DNA of 64,000 nucleotides, taken from Rhodobacterales bacterium HKCCE4037 (GTDB taxonomy: Bacteria > Pseudomonadota > Alphaproteobacteria > Rhodobacterales > Rhodobacteraceae). The translations under genes were made by a program, and so were the position numbers. Location of the stretch: assembly GCA_015689645.1 (NCBI GenBank), contig WVSM01000001.1, positions 1-64,000 on the forward strand. Reading direction: 5' to 3'. Below are positions 1-7,144 of this stretch, piece after piece. Position 1 is the first letter of the stretch. Each line of letters opens with the position of its first letter. The notes under the pieces are model-generated. The model did not search any database and had not been told where the DNA came from. It worked only from the letters and a program-made list of their open reading frames with translations.

Positions 1-413
1 TGGCGCAGGCCGGCGCCGACGCCATGGGGGCCGGGGGCCTGTTCTCGACCCGCGCGGGCGATGCGTTCGACACGATGGAGGCGCTGGCCGCCGAAGGTGC
101 GCGCTTCGACCTCGTCATCGCCGATCCGCCCGCCTTTGCCCCGTCGAAAGCCGCTTTGGAAAAGGGCCTGCGCGCCTATGAGCGGGTGGCCCGGCTTGCC
201 GCGCCGCTGGTGGCCGAGGGCGGCACGCTGGTGCTCTGCTCCTGTTCGCACGCCGCGACGCTCGACAAGTTCCGCGCCTCCTGCCTGCGGGGCATGGGCC
301 GCGCGGGGCGCGATCCGCGTATCCTCTACACCGGCTTCGCGGGGCCCGATCACCCGGTCCATCCTGCGCTGAGCGAGACCGGCTACCTCAAGGCCATCGC
401 GTTCCGCCTATGA
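1..413 (+). CDS. Class I SAM-dependent rRNA methyltransferase, C-terminal part (5' end outside window)
   Basis: The frame is open from base 3, so about 136 C-terminal residues are visible and the start lies upstream of the window. The stretch DPPAFAPSK matches the DPPxF motif IV of RlmI/RlmK-type 23S rRNA cytosine-C5 methyltransferases, and LVLCSCSHA matches their motif around the catalytic region. The protein probably methylates large-subunit rRNA using S-adenosylmethionine. An N-terminal PUA domain, expected in RlmI, cannot be checked here. The stop overlaps the start of the PIN gene (ATGA at 410-413), which suggests translational coupling. A non-RlmI member of the same fold is possible. 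Confidence 0.85.
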   Translation, partial: AQAGADAMGAGGLFSTRAGDAFDTMEALAAEGARFDLVIADPPAFAPSKAALEKGLRAYERVARLAAPLVAEGGTLVLCSCSHAATLDKFRASCLRGMGRAGRDPRILYTGFAGPDHPVHPALSETGYLKAIAFRL

Positions 414-949
414 TCGCCGTCCTCGACGCCTGCGTTCTCTACCCGACGGTGCTGCGCGAAATTCTTCTGGGCTGCGCCGAGCGGGGCCTCTACACGCCGG
501 TCTGGTCCGAGCGTCTGCTGGAGGAATGGCGCCGCGCCGCCCTGCGCAATGGCGGGCCGGGCGATGCTGCCTTGGCGGAGGCCGAGATCGCGCGCGCGAC
601 GGCCCGTTTTCCCGACGCCCTGACCGCGCCGGGGGACGAGGCGCCGCTCTGGCTGCCGGATCCGGCCGATATCCACGTCCTCGCCACCGCCGTCGCGTCC
701 GGGGCCGACACGATCCTCACCCAGAACCTACGCGACTTTCCGGCGCGGGAGTTGTCCGGTCACGGGATCAGCGCGCGAGCGCCCGATGCCGTGCTGATGG
801 ACTTCTGGCTCGGCGACTCCGCGCCGGTGGAGGAGGTCGTCGCGGCCACCCATGCGGAGGCGGAACGCCTTTCGGCAGAAACCCTCGATCTGCGGGCGCT
901 CCTGAAACGCGCCCGCCTTCCGCGCCTCGGCAAGGCACTTGGGCGCTGA
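410..949 (+). CDS. PIN domain protein (RSP_2648-like family)
   Basis: A 179-residue protein beginning MIAVLDACVLYP, where Asp6 sits at the usual position of the first PIN-domain metal ligand. The segment DPADIHVLATAVASGAD followed by ILTQNLRDF fits the second half of the PIN fold, with acidic residues that would complete the Mg/Mn site of an RNase. It resembles the PIN family named after Rhodobacter sphaeroides RSP_2648, which also sits next to a methyltransferase gene. PIN proteins are often VapC toxins, but no antitoxin gene is adjacent, and overlap with the methyltransferase gene suggests a housekeeping RNA-related role. That role is inferred. Confidence 0.8.
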   Translation: MIAVLDACVLYPTVLREILLGCAERGLYTPVWSERLLEEWRRAALRNGGPGDAALAEAEIARATARFPDALTAPGDEAPLWLPDPADIHVLATAVASGADTILTQNLRDFPARELSGHGISARAPDAVLMDFWLGDSAPVEEVVAATHAEAERLSAETLDLRALLKRARLPRLGKALGR

Positions 950-954
950 GCCAA

Positions 955-992
955 GAGCATGTCGCGTTCATGTGCATTCACGCGACATGCTC
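955..992. repeat. 12-bp-arm inverted repeat after the PIN gene
   Basis: GAGCATGTCGCG at 955-966 is perfectly complementary to CGCGACATGCTC at 981-992, leaving a 14-base loop. It starts six bases after the PIN stop codon. The arms share the core GCATGTCGCG with the outer arms of the 47-bp element that follows, so both look like parts of one repeat family. It may end transcription of the PIN gene, but there is no T tract. Confidence 0.65.
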
Positions 993-1007
993 TAACCTAT
1001 TGAGTCC

Positions 1008-1054
1008 GCATGTCCGGGAAGCGCAAAGCCGGTTCCCACTTTTGCGCGACATGC
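1008..1054. repeat. Dispersed 47-bp palindromic repeat, copy 1
   Basis: This 47-bp element has outer arms GCATGTC and GACATGC and inner arms GCGCAAA and TTTGCGC around a centre containing CCGGTTCCCAC. A copy of identical length lies at 38051-38097, with 40 of 47 positions the same by eye. Length, nested palindromy and intergenic position suggest a chromosomal REP-like element of alphaproteobacteria. It sits between the convergent PIN and M48 genes. Confidence 0.75.
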
Positions 1055-1103
1055 GCGAGGCATCTTTGTTCCATGAAAATGCAAAAACCCGGCGTCGCCG
1101 CGC

Positions 1104-1802
1104 TCACTTCGGCTGATCGCCCTCGCGCCAGCGCGCCTCGAGTGCTTCGATGGCCGAGATCCGCTCTGCGGTTTTCGGGTGGCTCATCAGCCACGCGGGC
1201 GCGCCGCCGCCTTTCAGGCCGGTCAGGTGTTCCAGCTTGGTGAAGAGTGACTTCTGCGGCGCGGTGCCGATCCCGGCGGAGGTCAGCAGGGCGGAGGCAT
1301 AGGCGTCGGCCTCGTATTCGTCCTGCCGGCTGAGGCGCGCGGCGAGAAGCGAGGCGACCATGCCGGCGAGCCACGCGCCAAGGCCGGGGATGAACCGCCC
1401 GAGGACGCCCGCCAGAACGGCGCGCACGGCGTTCTGGCCGGAAAAGTCGATCATCCGCCGCCGGGAATGGCCAAGGGCGACGTGGCCGAGTTCGTGGGCG
1501 ATGACGCTGGCCATCTCCTCGGCGGTGACTTCGCCCGCGCGGTAGCGGTTGTAGAAGCCCCGGGTGATGAAGATGCGGCCGTCCGGAGCGGCCAGCCCGT
1601 TCACCGCGTCGACCTCGTAGATGTTCACCCGGATGCGGTCGACACCGAGCACGTCGGCGAAGCGGTCGGTCAGGGCCTTCAGGGGACGGTCGGCCAGTTC
1701 CGTCGAGCGCGCGTCCAGCTCCCGTTTCGTGCGCCACGACGAAAACAGGTACATCACGAGGCCATAGCCCACGGCCAGCAGGATCGGGGTCAGCTTCAAC
1801 AT
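1104..1802 (-). CDS. M48 family zinc metallopeptidase
   Basis: A 232-residue protein with one N-terminal membrane segment (about residues 4-21) and the zinc-protease signature HELGH at 103-107. Glu164 in EYEADAY is the likely third zinc ligand, as in HtpX/Oma1-type M48 enzymes. A second hydrophobic stretch at about 126-155 lies between the zinc motifs. M48 membrane proteases degrade damaged or misfolded membrane or periplasmic proteins. The gene is the last of a minus-strand run that includes a VWA protein and a MoxR ATPase, 86 bp after the VWA gene. The substrate is unknown. Confidence 0.88.
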   Translation of the reverse strand: MLKLTPILLAVGYGLVMYLFSSWRTKRELDARSTELADRPLKALTDRFADVLGVDRIRVNIYEVDAVNGLAAPDGRIFITRGFYNRYRAGEVTAEEMASVIAHELGHVALGHSRRRMIDFSGQNAVRAVLAGVLGRFIPGLGAWLAGMVASLLAARLSRQDEYEADAYASALLTSAGIGTAPQKSLFTKLEHLTGLKGGGAPAWLMSHPKTAERISAIEALEARWREGDQPK

Positions 1803-1888
1803 GGCTCAGATATGGGGCGCGCGGGGGCCTTCGGCAATGCAACCGGCCACCGGTTCGGCCGGATAAAGGCGCGGGTCCGCGGCGCCGT

Positions 1889-3073
1889 TCACTTTCCCAG
1901 CTCGCGCATGCCGCGGTCGATGCCTTCCAGGGTCATCGGCACCATGCGGCCTTCGAAAATTTCGGAGATCATCTGCGTCGATTGCGTGTAGCGCCAGTGT
2001 TTCTCGGGCGTGGGGTTGATCCACAGGTGATCGGGCCATTGGGTGCGGGCGCGTTGCAGCCAGGTGCTGCCGGCCTCGGCGTTCCAATGTTCGTTGGCGC
2101 CGCCGGGAAACGCGATCTCGTAGGGGGACATGGCGGCGTCACCGACGAAGATACATTTGTAGTCGGGGCCGTAGGTGTTCATCACCTCGTAGGTGGGGAT
2201 CTGCTCGGACCAGCGGCGGCGGTTGTCGCGCCAGACGGCCTCGTAGAGGCAGTTGTGGAAATAGTAATATTCGAGGTGCTTGAACTCCGCCTTGGCGGCT
2301 GAGAACAGCTCTTCCACCACCTTGACGTGGTCATCCATGGAGCCGCCGACGTCGAGGAACAGCAGCACCTTCACGGCGTTGCGCCGCTCGGGCCGCGTCT
2401 TGACATCGAGCCAGCCCTGTTCGGCGGTGGCGCGAATGGTGCCGTCGAGGTCGAGCTCTTCCGCCGCGCCGTCGCGGGCCCATTGACGCAGGCGCTTGAG
2501 CGCGACCTTGATGTTGCGGGTGCCCAGTTCGACGTCGCCGTCGAGGTTGCGGAATTCGCGCTTGTCCCAAACCTTTACGGCGCGGCGGTGGCGGCTTTCG
2601 TGCTGGCCGATGCGGACGCCCTCGGGGTTGTAGCCGTAGGCGCCGAAAGGCGAGGTGCCCGCTGTGCCGATCCACTTGGAGCCGCCCTGGTGGCGGCCCT
2701 CCTGTTCCTTCAGGCGCTCGCGCAGGGTTTCCATGAGCTTCTCGAAGCCGCCCATCGCCTCGATCTCGGCGCGTTCTTCTTCGGTCAGGTGTTTCTCGGC
2801 GAGCTTTTCCAGCCACTCCGCCGGGATCTCGGTGGCTTCCAGAACGTCGTCGCAGCTGATGGATTCCAGCCCGGAAAAGGCGTGGGCGAAGGCCTGGTCG
2901 AAGCGGTCGAGGTGGCGCTCGTCCTTCACCATCGCGGTGCGGGCGAGGTAGTAGAAGCCGTCGACGTCGTAGGTCACGAGGCCACGGCTCATCCCCTCCA
3001 GGAAGGCGAGGTATTCCCGCAGGGAGACCGGGATGCGGGCGGCGCGGAGGGCTTCGAAGAAGGGCAGGAACAT
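1889..3073 (-). CDS. VWA domain-containing CoxE-like protein
   Basis: Start taken at ATG 3073, giving 394 residues beginning MFLPFFEALRAARIP. This is the conserved N-terminus of CoxE-like proteins, so an upstream in-frame extension to 3142 is unlikely. GTAGTSPFGAYG (about 136-147) is typical of this family. The VWA part carries a degenerate MIDAS, DVGGS at 241-245, with glycine in place of the first serine of DxSxS. Such proteins work with MoxR AAA+ ATPases in metal-dependent maturation or chaperone functions. The matching MoxR gene lies about 2.5 kb upstream on the same strand. The target complex is not evident. Confidence 0.85.
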   Translation of the reverse strand: MFLPFFEALRAARIPVSLREYLAFLEGMSRGLVTYDVDGFYYLARTAMVKDERHLDRFDQAFAHAFSGLESISCDDVLEATEIPAEWLEKLAEKHLTEEERAEIEAMGGFEKLMETLRERLKEQEGRHQGGSKWIGTAGTSPFGAYGYNPEGVRIGQHESRHRRAVKVWDKREFRNLDGDVELGTRNIKVALKRLRQWARDGAAEELDLDGTIRATAEQGWLDVKTRPERRNAVKVLLFLDVGGSMDDHVKVVEELFSAAKAEFKHLEYYYFHNCLYEAVWRDNRRRWSEQIPTYEVMNTYGPDYKCIFVGDAAMSPYEIAFPGGANEHWNAEAGSTWLQRARTQWPDHLWINPTPEKHWRYTQSTQMISEIFEGRMVPMTLEGIDRGMRELGK

Positions 3074-3123
3074 GGGGCAAGGGTAGCGCGATTGCGGGGC
3101 GGGGTCGAATGGGAAATCAGGGC

Positions 3124-3143
3124 CTTGTGCACGCGTGCACAAG
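3124..3143. promoter_or_regulatory. 20-bp perfect palindrome upstream of the VWA gene
   Basis: CTTGTGCACGCGTGCACAAG reads identically on both strands over 20 bases. It lies 51 bp upstream of the VWA gene start, a position that suits an operator for a dimeric regulator. It is not followed by a T tract, so a terminator role is less likely. The cognate regulator is unknown. Confidence 0.5.
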
Positions 3144-3194
3144 CTGGCAGATCATGGTTAATGTGTTGGAAAACAAAGGGTTGCCGGGTTCGTT

Positions 3195-3214
3195 ATTTCT
3201 ATGATTGTAGAAAT
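3195..3214. promoter_or_regulatory. Inverted repeat ATTTCTA-N6-TAGAAAT
   Basis: Two perfect 7-base arms flank TGATTG in the AT-richer part of the gap between the 54-residue membrane protein gene and the VWA gene. The geometry resembles an operator. No promoter consensus could be placed confidently beside it. Confidence 0.35.
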
Positions 3215-3299
3215 GATTGCAAGATCTGGGTTGTGGCCATGCCTTTGCGAGGAACGCCACACAGCTCGGGGAGCGATGGTGAGGGAGGAACGTGAATTC

Positions 3300-3349
3300 G
3301 CCCTCAAAGGTGCACGATGAATGTGCCCTCGAAGGTGCACAATGAATGT
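3300..3349. repeat. Two tandem copies of a 25-bp repeat
   Basis: Bases 3300-3324 and 3325-3349 are back-to-back copies differing at two positions. Each carries GGTGCAC and ends in GATGAATGT or AATGAATGT. The unit is not a multiple of three and the sequence does not look coding. Confidence 0.7.
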
Positions 3350-3366
3350 GCACCCTACGTGGGTGC
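3334..3366. terminator. Overlapping hairpins after the 54-residue ORF
   Basis: GGTGCAC (3334-3340) pairs with GTGCACC (3348-3354), and GCACCC (3350-3355) pairs with GGGTGC (3361-3366). The two stems share 3350-3354, so they are mutually exclusive folds. They overlap or follow the stop codon of the minus-strand small ORF and may act as its terminator or as an alternating RNA switch. There is no clear U tract. Confidence 0.35.
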
Positions 3367-3519
3367 GGGGACCAGCAGCATGACGATGGTGCCGAGCAGG
3401 AATCCGATCAGCGCGAAGACGGCGGCCCATTGTGCCATGTCCTGCCAGTTGCCGCCGCGCCGCCATGCAAGTGCTGCGCCAAGCAGGATGCCGATCGCGG
3501 CCCCGATGAAGTTCAGCAT
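3355..3519 (-). CDS. Small two-helix membrane protein (54 aa)
   Basis: An ATG at 3519, preceded by GAGGCGGA at suitable spacing, opens a 54-residue frame that begins MLNFIGAAIGILLG and stops at 3355. It has two hydrophobic helices (about 2-18 and 32-50) separated by a basic and polar linker, WRRGGNWQDMAQ. It follows the DUF2927 lipoprotein gene by 15 bp on the same strand, so the two are probably cotranscribed. I do not recognise the family. Start signal, membrane pattern and spacing support a real gene. Confidence 0.6.
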   Translation of the reverse strand: MLNFIGAAIGILLGAALAWRRGGNWQDMAQWAAVFALIGFLLGTIVMLLVPAPT

Positions 3520-3534
3520 GTTCCGCCTCAGCCG

Positions 3535-4935
3535 TTAGCGTCTTGGCGACAGGGCCGCCACTTCCGTCAGGCGCGCGCCGACGGCGGCCTGACCGCCGAA
3601 GCCATAACGGCCCCATGCGAGGCTGTCGAGGCGAACGGAGCGGGCCTCGGAGGCGCGGCCAGCGGCCTCCAGCGCTTCGGCCCGGATCATCATCAGGGTC
3701 GAAAGGAGCGATGCGTTCTGTGCGCGCGTCGCCGCTGGCATGGCGCGGGCGGTCAGGGTCAGCGCCTCGTCGATCTGGCCCGCCGAAAGCGCGAAGGCGG
3801 CCAGTTGCATGTCGACATGGGCGGACTGGATGCCGCCGGGCGAGACGCGGTCGAAGATCACCGATGCCTGCTGGAACGCCTGGATAGAGGCCTCGACATC
3901 GCGGCTCAGGGTCAGGCGCCCCAGCGCGAAATAGGCGAATGCGGTGCGGCTGTCGTTCCAGTTCTGCTGGCGCGCCAGACGCACGGCGCGTTCGGCGGCC
4001 TGGATGCGGGCGTTGTCGGACGAACCGGGCCCGAGGGCGGTTTCGATGGCGCTGATCCAGGGGCGCGGGGTCGGTGAGCCTGTGCCGCCGCCAGCCGCCG
4101 AGCCGCCGCCGGGGTTCACGCGCGACAGGATCGCGGGCAGGCGGGCGGCCACTTCGCCGCGCGTCATGCCCGATCGCAGCGCATCGTCGTAATAGGCGCT
4201 GAGAATCACCATGTCGAAGCCGGTCAGCACGGCGTTGAAGTTGTCGTCGTTGAAGACGCTGTCGGGCAGGCGGTAGAGGTCGTTGAGCGGACCGAGCGCC
4301 TGGGCGATTTCCTCGTGCAGGCAATCGCGCATCTCCTGCGGGGAGACGTCGGAGGGGATGAAGACGGCAACCCGTTCGCGGGTGTCGAGCGTCGTCCAGT
4401 CCAGCGTTCCGCCGGAGCGGTTGCGCCGGAACTCGGCCCAGGAACTGACGCGGGGCACGACGAAGCAGGCGGCCTGCGGCACGACGCGCTGCATGCGCGC
4501 GCGCGGCATCGTCTCGATGGTGATCGAGGCGTTGTCTGCGACGCGGGTGATGGGAATTCCGGCCTCGGCGCGCAGGCGCGCCAGAAGCTGGTCGAGATCC
4601 GCGCTCATCGCGGGGGGCACGGAGCCATTGATCGCGACGGAGATCGGCCCTTCGAAGCGGCTGAGGCGCTCGATGACGCGGCCCGATTCCATCTGGAAGC
4701 TGAGGTCGAGGAAATCCGCGGCGATGGAGGCGTTCGACCGCGTGGGCGCCTGCGCGCGGGCTTGCCCGAAGGTGTTCATCGGCGGCAGCGCGGAGGGCAG
4801 GACGGCGGCGCTGCGTTCGGCCACGTCGGCTCCGGTCGTCGGCGCGCAGGCCGCAAGCACGAGGGCAAGGGCCGGGGCAGCGACGGCGCGGAGCGGGGAA
4901 CGGGTTGGGAAACGCAACAAGGTCAGGGGCCTCAC
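3535..4935 (-). CDS. DUF2927 domain lipoprotein
   Basis: A 466-residue exported protein starting at GTG 4935. A hydrophobic signal ends in LVLAAC, a lipobox that predicts a lipid-anchored cysteine near residue 29. The central DUF2927 region contains CLHEEIAQALGPLNDLY. Its HEEIxQ pattern resembles a zincin-like metalloprotease core, although the classical HExxH second histidine is absent. The C-terminal third is helical and repeat-like, reminiscent of TPR-type segments. The start codon overlaps the GNAT stop (GTGA, 4932-4935), which indicates coupling. The function is unknown; an envelope role is inferred from the lipobox. Confidence 0.8.
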   Translation of the reverse strand: MRPLTLLRFPTRSPLRAVAAPALALVLAACAPTTGADVAERSAAVLPSALPPMNTFGQARAQAPTRSNASIAADFLDLSFQMESGRVIERLSRFEGPISVAINGSVPPAMSADLDQLLARLRAEAGIPITRVADNASITIETMPRARMQRVVPQAACFVVPRVSSWAEFRRNRSGGTLDWTTLDTRERVAVFIPSDVSPQEMRDCLHEEIAQALGPLNDLYRLPDSVFNDDNFNAVLTGFDMVILSAYYDDALRSGMTRGEVAARLPAILSRVNPGGGSAAGGGTGSPTPRPWISAIETALGPGSSDNARIQAAERAVRLARQQNWNDSRTAFAYFALGRLTLSRDVEASIQAFQQASVIFDRVSPGGIQSAHVDMQLAAFALSAGQIDEALTLTARAMPAATRAQNASLLSTLMMIRAEALEAAGRASEARSVRLDSLAWGRYGFGGQAAVGARLTEVAALSPRR

Positions 4936-5381
4936 GCTCGGGAGTATTTCATGAAATCGGTGGCTTGCGCGATCCGGTCGTAGAGCGCGCGGGCGGTCGT
5001 GTTGCCCGTCTGGGTCAGCCAGTAGACCGAGCCGCGCCCGGCCCTGTCGGCATCCGCGTAGACCGCTTCGATCAGTGCGCGGGCAACGCCACGGCCCCGC
5101 GCTTCCGGCGCGGTGAAGAGATCCTGCAGGTAGGTGACCGGGTCGGCCTGCCAGCCATGGGGATGGGCGATGGAATGCACCAATCCAAGGGCGGTGTCGC
5201 CGTCCCAGGCCATGAAGGCGACCATGTCGCTACGATCCGGGTCGGTGTAGCGGGCGAAGGTCAGATCGTAGAGGTCGTCCGGCCGCTCGGCCCCGTAAAA
5301 CGCAAGGTAATCGTGCCACAACTTGCCCCACGCGGCGCGATCCCGCCGCCCGAGGGGGCGAATGTCGATGGACTTGGTCAA
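4932..5381 (-). CDS. GNAT family N-acetyltransferase
   Basis: About 149 residues with the acetyl-CoA binding signature ARGRGVARAL and the preceding beta-strand VTYLQDLFTAPEA, both typical of GNAT acetyltransferases. Near the C-terminus, YWLTQTGNTTARALYDR fits the conserved motif B region. TTG 5381 is preferred because it begins TKSIDIRPL, the usual start of the fold. An in-frame GTG at 5441 would add 20 residues lacking family features. No strong Shine-Dalgarno is visible for either. The substrate is unknown. The gene is coupled to the DUF2927 gene downstream. Confidence 0.82.
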   Translation of the reverse strand: MTKSIDIRPLGRRDRAAWGKLWHDYLAFYGAERPDDLYDLTFARYTDPDRSDMVAFMAWDGDTALGLVHSIAHPHGWQADPVTYLQDLFTAPEARGRGVARALIEAVYADADRAGRGSVYWLTQTGNTTARALYDRIAQATDFMKYSRA

Positions 5382-5555
5382 GCTACTGCTACCCTGTTTT
5401 TGGTGCTGCGTTCTAACGTGCGGCGCGGGTCCTCGACGCACTGTGCGGAAGGATTATGGCAGGAATCGGGCAAGGTGTAGTGGGGTCACCGGGTTTTGAA
5501 GCGGTCTGTGGCGCATAGGCCATGGGTATCGGCGGAGGACCGCCTTACCGCTGTC

Positions 5556-6395
5556 TCAGCGCTGGCCCCGCGCCATGAAAGCAAGGCGTTCGAAGAGGGC
5601 CACGTCCTGTTCGTTCTTCAGGAGCGCGCCGTGCAGTTTCGGCAAGGCATTGGCCCCGTCGCGGCGCAGATCCTCGGGCGAGAGATCCTCGGCCAGCAGG
5701 AGTTTCAGCCAGTCGAGCACTTCGGAGGTCGACGGTTTCTTCTTCAGGCCCTGCTGCTCGCGAATCTCGTAGAATTGGGTCAGCGCGGTGGCCAGGAGAT
5801 CCTGCTTGATGCCGGGGTGGTGCACCTCGACGATCTTCTTCATCGTCTCGGCATCGGGGAAGCGGATGTAATGGAAGAAGCAGCGGCGCAGGAAGGCGTC
5901 GGGCAGTTCTTTCTCGTTGTTCGACGTGATGATGACGATGGGCCGGGTTTTGGCCGTGATCGTCTCGCCGGTTTCGTAGACGAAGAATTCCATCCGGTCG
6001 AGTTCCTGCAGCAGGTCGTTCGGAAACTCGATATCGGCCTTGTCGATCTCGTCGATCAGCAGCACGACCCTCTCGCCCGCTTCGAAGGCCTGCCAGAGCT
6101 TTCCCTTGCGGATGTAGTTCTTCACGTCATTGACACGTTCGTCACCCAGCTGGCTGTCGCGCAGGCGCGAGACGGCATCGTATTCGTAGAGGCCCTGCTG
6201 CGCGCGGGTGGTGGATTTGATGTGCCATTCGATGATCGGCAGGCCGAGCGCACCGGCCACCTGGCGGGCCAGTTCGGTCTTGCCGGTGCCGGGTTCGCCC
6301 TTGACCAGAAGTGGCCGTTCCAGCGTGACGGCGGCATTGACCGCGACGGTCAGATCTTCGGTTGCGACGTAATCCTCGGTGCCCTGGAAACGCAT
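5556..6395 (-). CDS. MoxR family AAA+ ATPase
   Basis: A 279-residue AAA+ ATPase. Walker A is GEPGTGKT (33-40), Walker B is LLIDEID (112-118) and sensor 1 is TSNN (157-160). The start at ATG 6395 is chosen because AGGATCAGGG lies upstream. The longer frame to 6524 adds low-complexity sequence with no family match. MoxR ATPases act as chaperones that, with VWA partners, insert metals or cofactors or remodel complexes. The VWA/CoxE gene at 1889-3073 on the same strand is the probable partner. The gene is divergent from dksA across a 260-bp gap that should hold both promoters. Confidence 0.9.
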   Translation of the reverse strand: MRFQGTEDYVATEDLTVAVNAAVTLERPLLVKGEPGTGKTELARQVAGALGLPIIEWHIKSTTRAQQGLYEYDAVSRLRDSQLGDERVNDVKNYIRKGKLWQAFEAGERVVLLIDEIDKADIEFPNDLLQELDRMEFFVYETGETITAKTRPIVIITSNNEKELPDAFLRRCFFHYIRFPDAETMKKIVEVHHPGIKQDLLATALTQFYEIREQQGLKKKPSTSEVLDWLKLLLAEDLSPEDLRRDGANALPKLHGALLKNEQDVALFERLAFMARGQR

Positions 6396-6655
6396 GACGC
6401 CCTGATCCTTTCGGTGCTCGAACCCCGTTTCGGGTAATGGTCCGGCCCGCGAAACGCAAGCGGGGGGCACCGGTTCACAAATCTGCGCATATCCTGCGCT
6501 AAAGCTTTGAATACGGGTATACATCTGGTAGGAGCCCGATGTGTTTGCACGCGTGACATTACCGGACGCAGGGTGTAAGCGGTCACCGAGGCCAGACCCG
6601 ATGGCCGGTTATGCGAGGCACCATGGCAAACACAGGCGCCATCGAGGGGAGCAAC

Positions 6656-7078
6656 ATGAAAGCAGAAACGTTTCTGGCCGATGATTACCGGCCGGCCGAA
6701 GACGAACCATTCATGAACGATCGTCAGCTGGAGTATTTCCGCCGCAAGCTGCTGACGTGGAAAAACGATTTGCTGGACGAGAGCCGGTCCACCGTCACGA
6801 CGCTTCAGGACGGCACGCGCAACATCCCCGACGTGGCCGACCGCGCCAGCGAGGAGACGGACCGCGCGCTGGAACTCCGCACGCGCGACCGCCAGCGCAA
6901 GCTGATCGCCAAGATCGACTCGGCCCTGCGCCGTATCGAGGACGGCGAATACGGCTATTGCGAAGTGACCGGCGAGCCGATCAGCCTCAAGCGGCTCGAC
7001 GCGCGTCCGATCGCCACGATGAGCCTCGAAGCGCAGGAACGTCATGAACGCCGCGAAAAGGTCCACCGCGACGACTGA
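6656..7078 (+). CDS. dksA: DksA-type RNA polymerase-binding protein lacking the zinc-finger cysteines
   Basis: A 140-residue protein starting at ATG 6656 behind GAGGGG. A coiled-coil region carries DVADRA (59-64), equivalent to the DxxDxA tip that enters the RNA polymerase secondary channel. The C-terminal globular part reads YCEVTGEPIS, so only one of the four zinc cysteines remains (Cys102); the others are Thr, Ser and Ala. This replacement is known in alphaproteobacterial DksA, including the Rhodobacter sphaeroides protein studied as a functional DksA equivalent. The protein should modulate transcription with ppGpp. It ends in a strong terminator. Confidence 0.93.
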   Translation: MKAETFLADDYRPAEDEPFMNDRQLEYFRRKLLTWKNDLLDESRSTVTTLQDGTRNIPDVADRASEETDRALELRTRDRQRKLIAKIDSALRRIEDGEYGYCEVTGEPISLKRLDARPIATMSLEAQERHERREKVHRDD

Positions 7079-7103
7079 CCGCTTGGCGGAACCGACACGG
7101 AAG

Positions 7104-7130
7104 GGGCATCCAGCGGGTGCCCTTTTTCTT
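7104..7130 (+). terminator. Rho-independent terminator after dksA
   Basis: GGGCATCC (7104-7111) pairs with GGGTGCCC (7115-7122) through seven Watson-Crick pairs and one G-U pair around a 3-base loop, followed by TTTTTCTT. The next gene begins within 20 bp, so its promoter or ribosome site overlaps this region. Confidence 0.8.
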
Positions 7131-7144
7131 ATGTGGAGACATCC

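Noticed and set aside
410-949. VapBC toxin-antitoxin pair
   Set aside because: The PIN gene overlaps an rRNA methyltransferase gene and no antitoxin-like gene precedes or follows it.
2327-3295. Plus-strand frame opposite the VWA gene
   Set aside because: Antisense to a gene with family motifs; no ribosome site or recognisable domain.
3158-4324. Long minus-strand frame of 388 codons over the DUF2927 gene
   Set aside because: It is in a different frame on the same strand as the DUF2927 lipoprotein gene, rich in Arg and Pro as out-of-frame GC-rich translation is, and crosses the small ORF and repeats.
5496-6437. Plus-strand frame opposite the MoxR gene
   Set aside because: Antisense translation of an AAA+ ATPase gene, without its own motifs.
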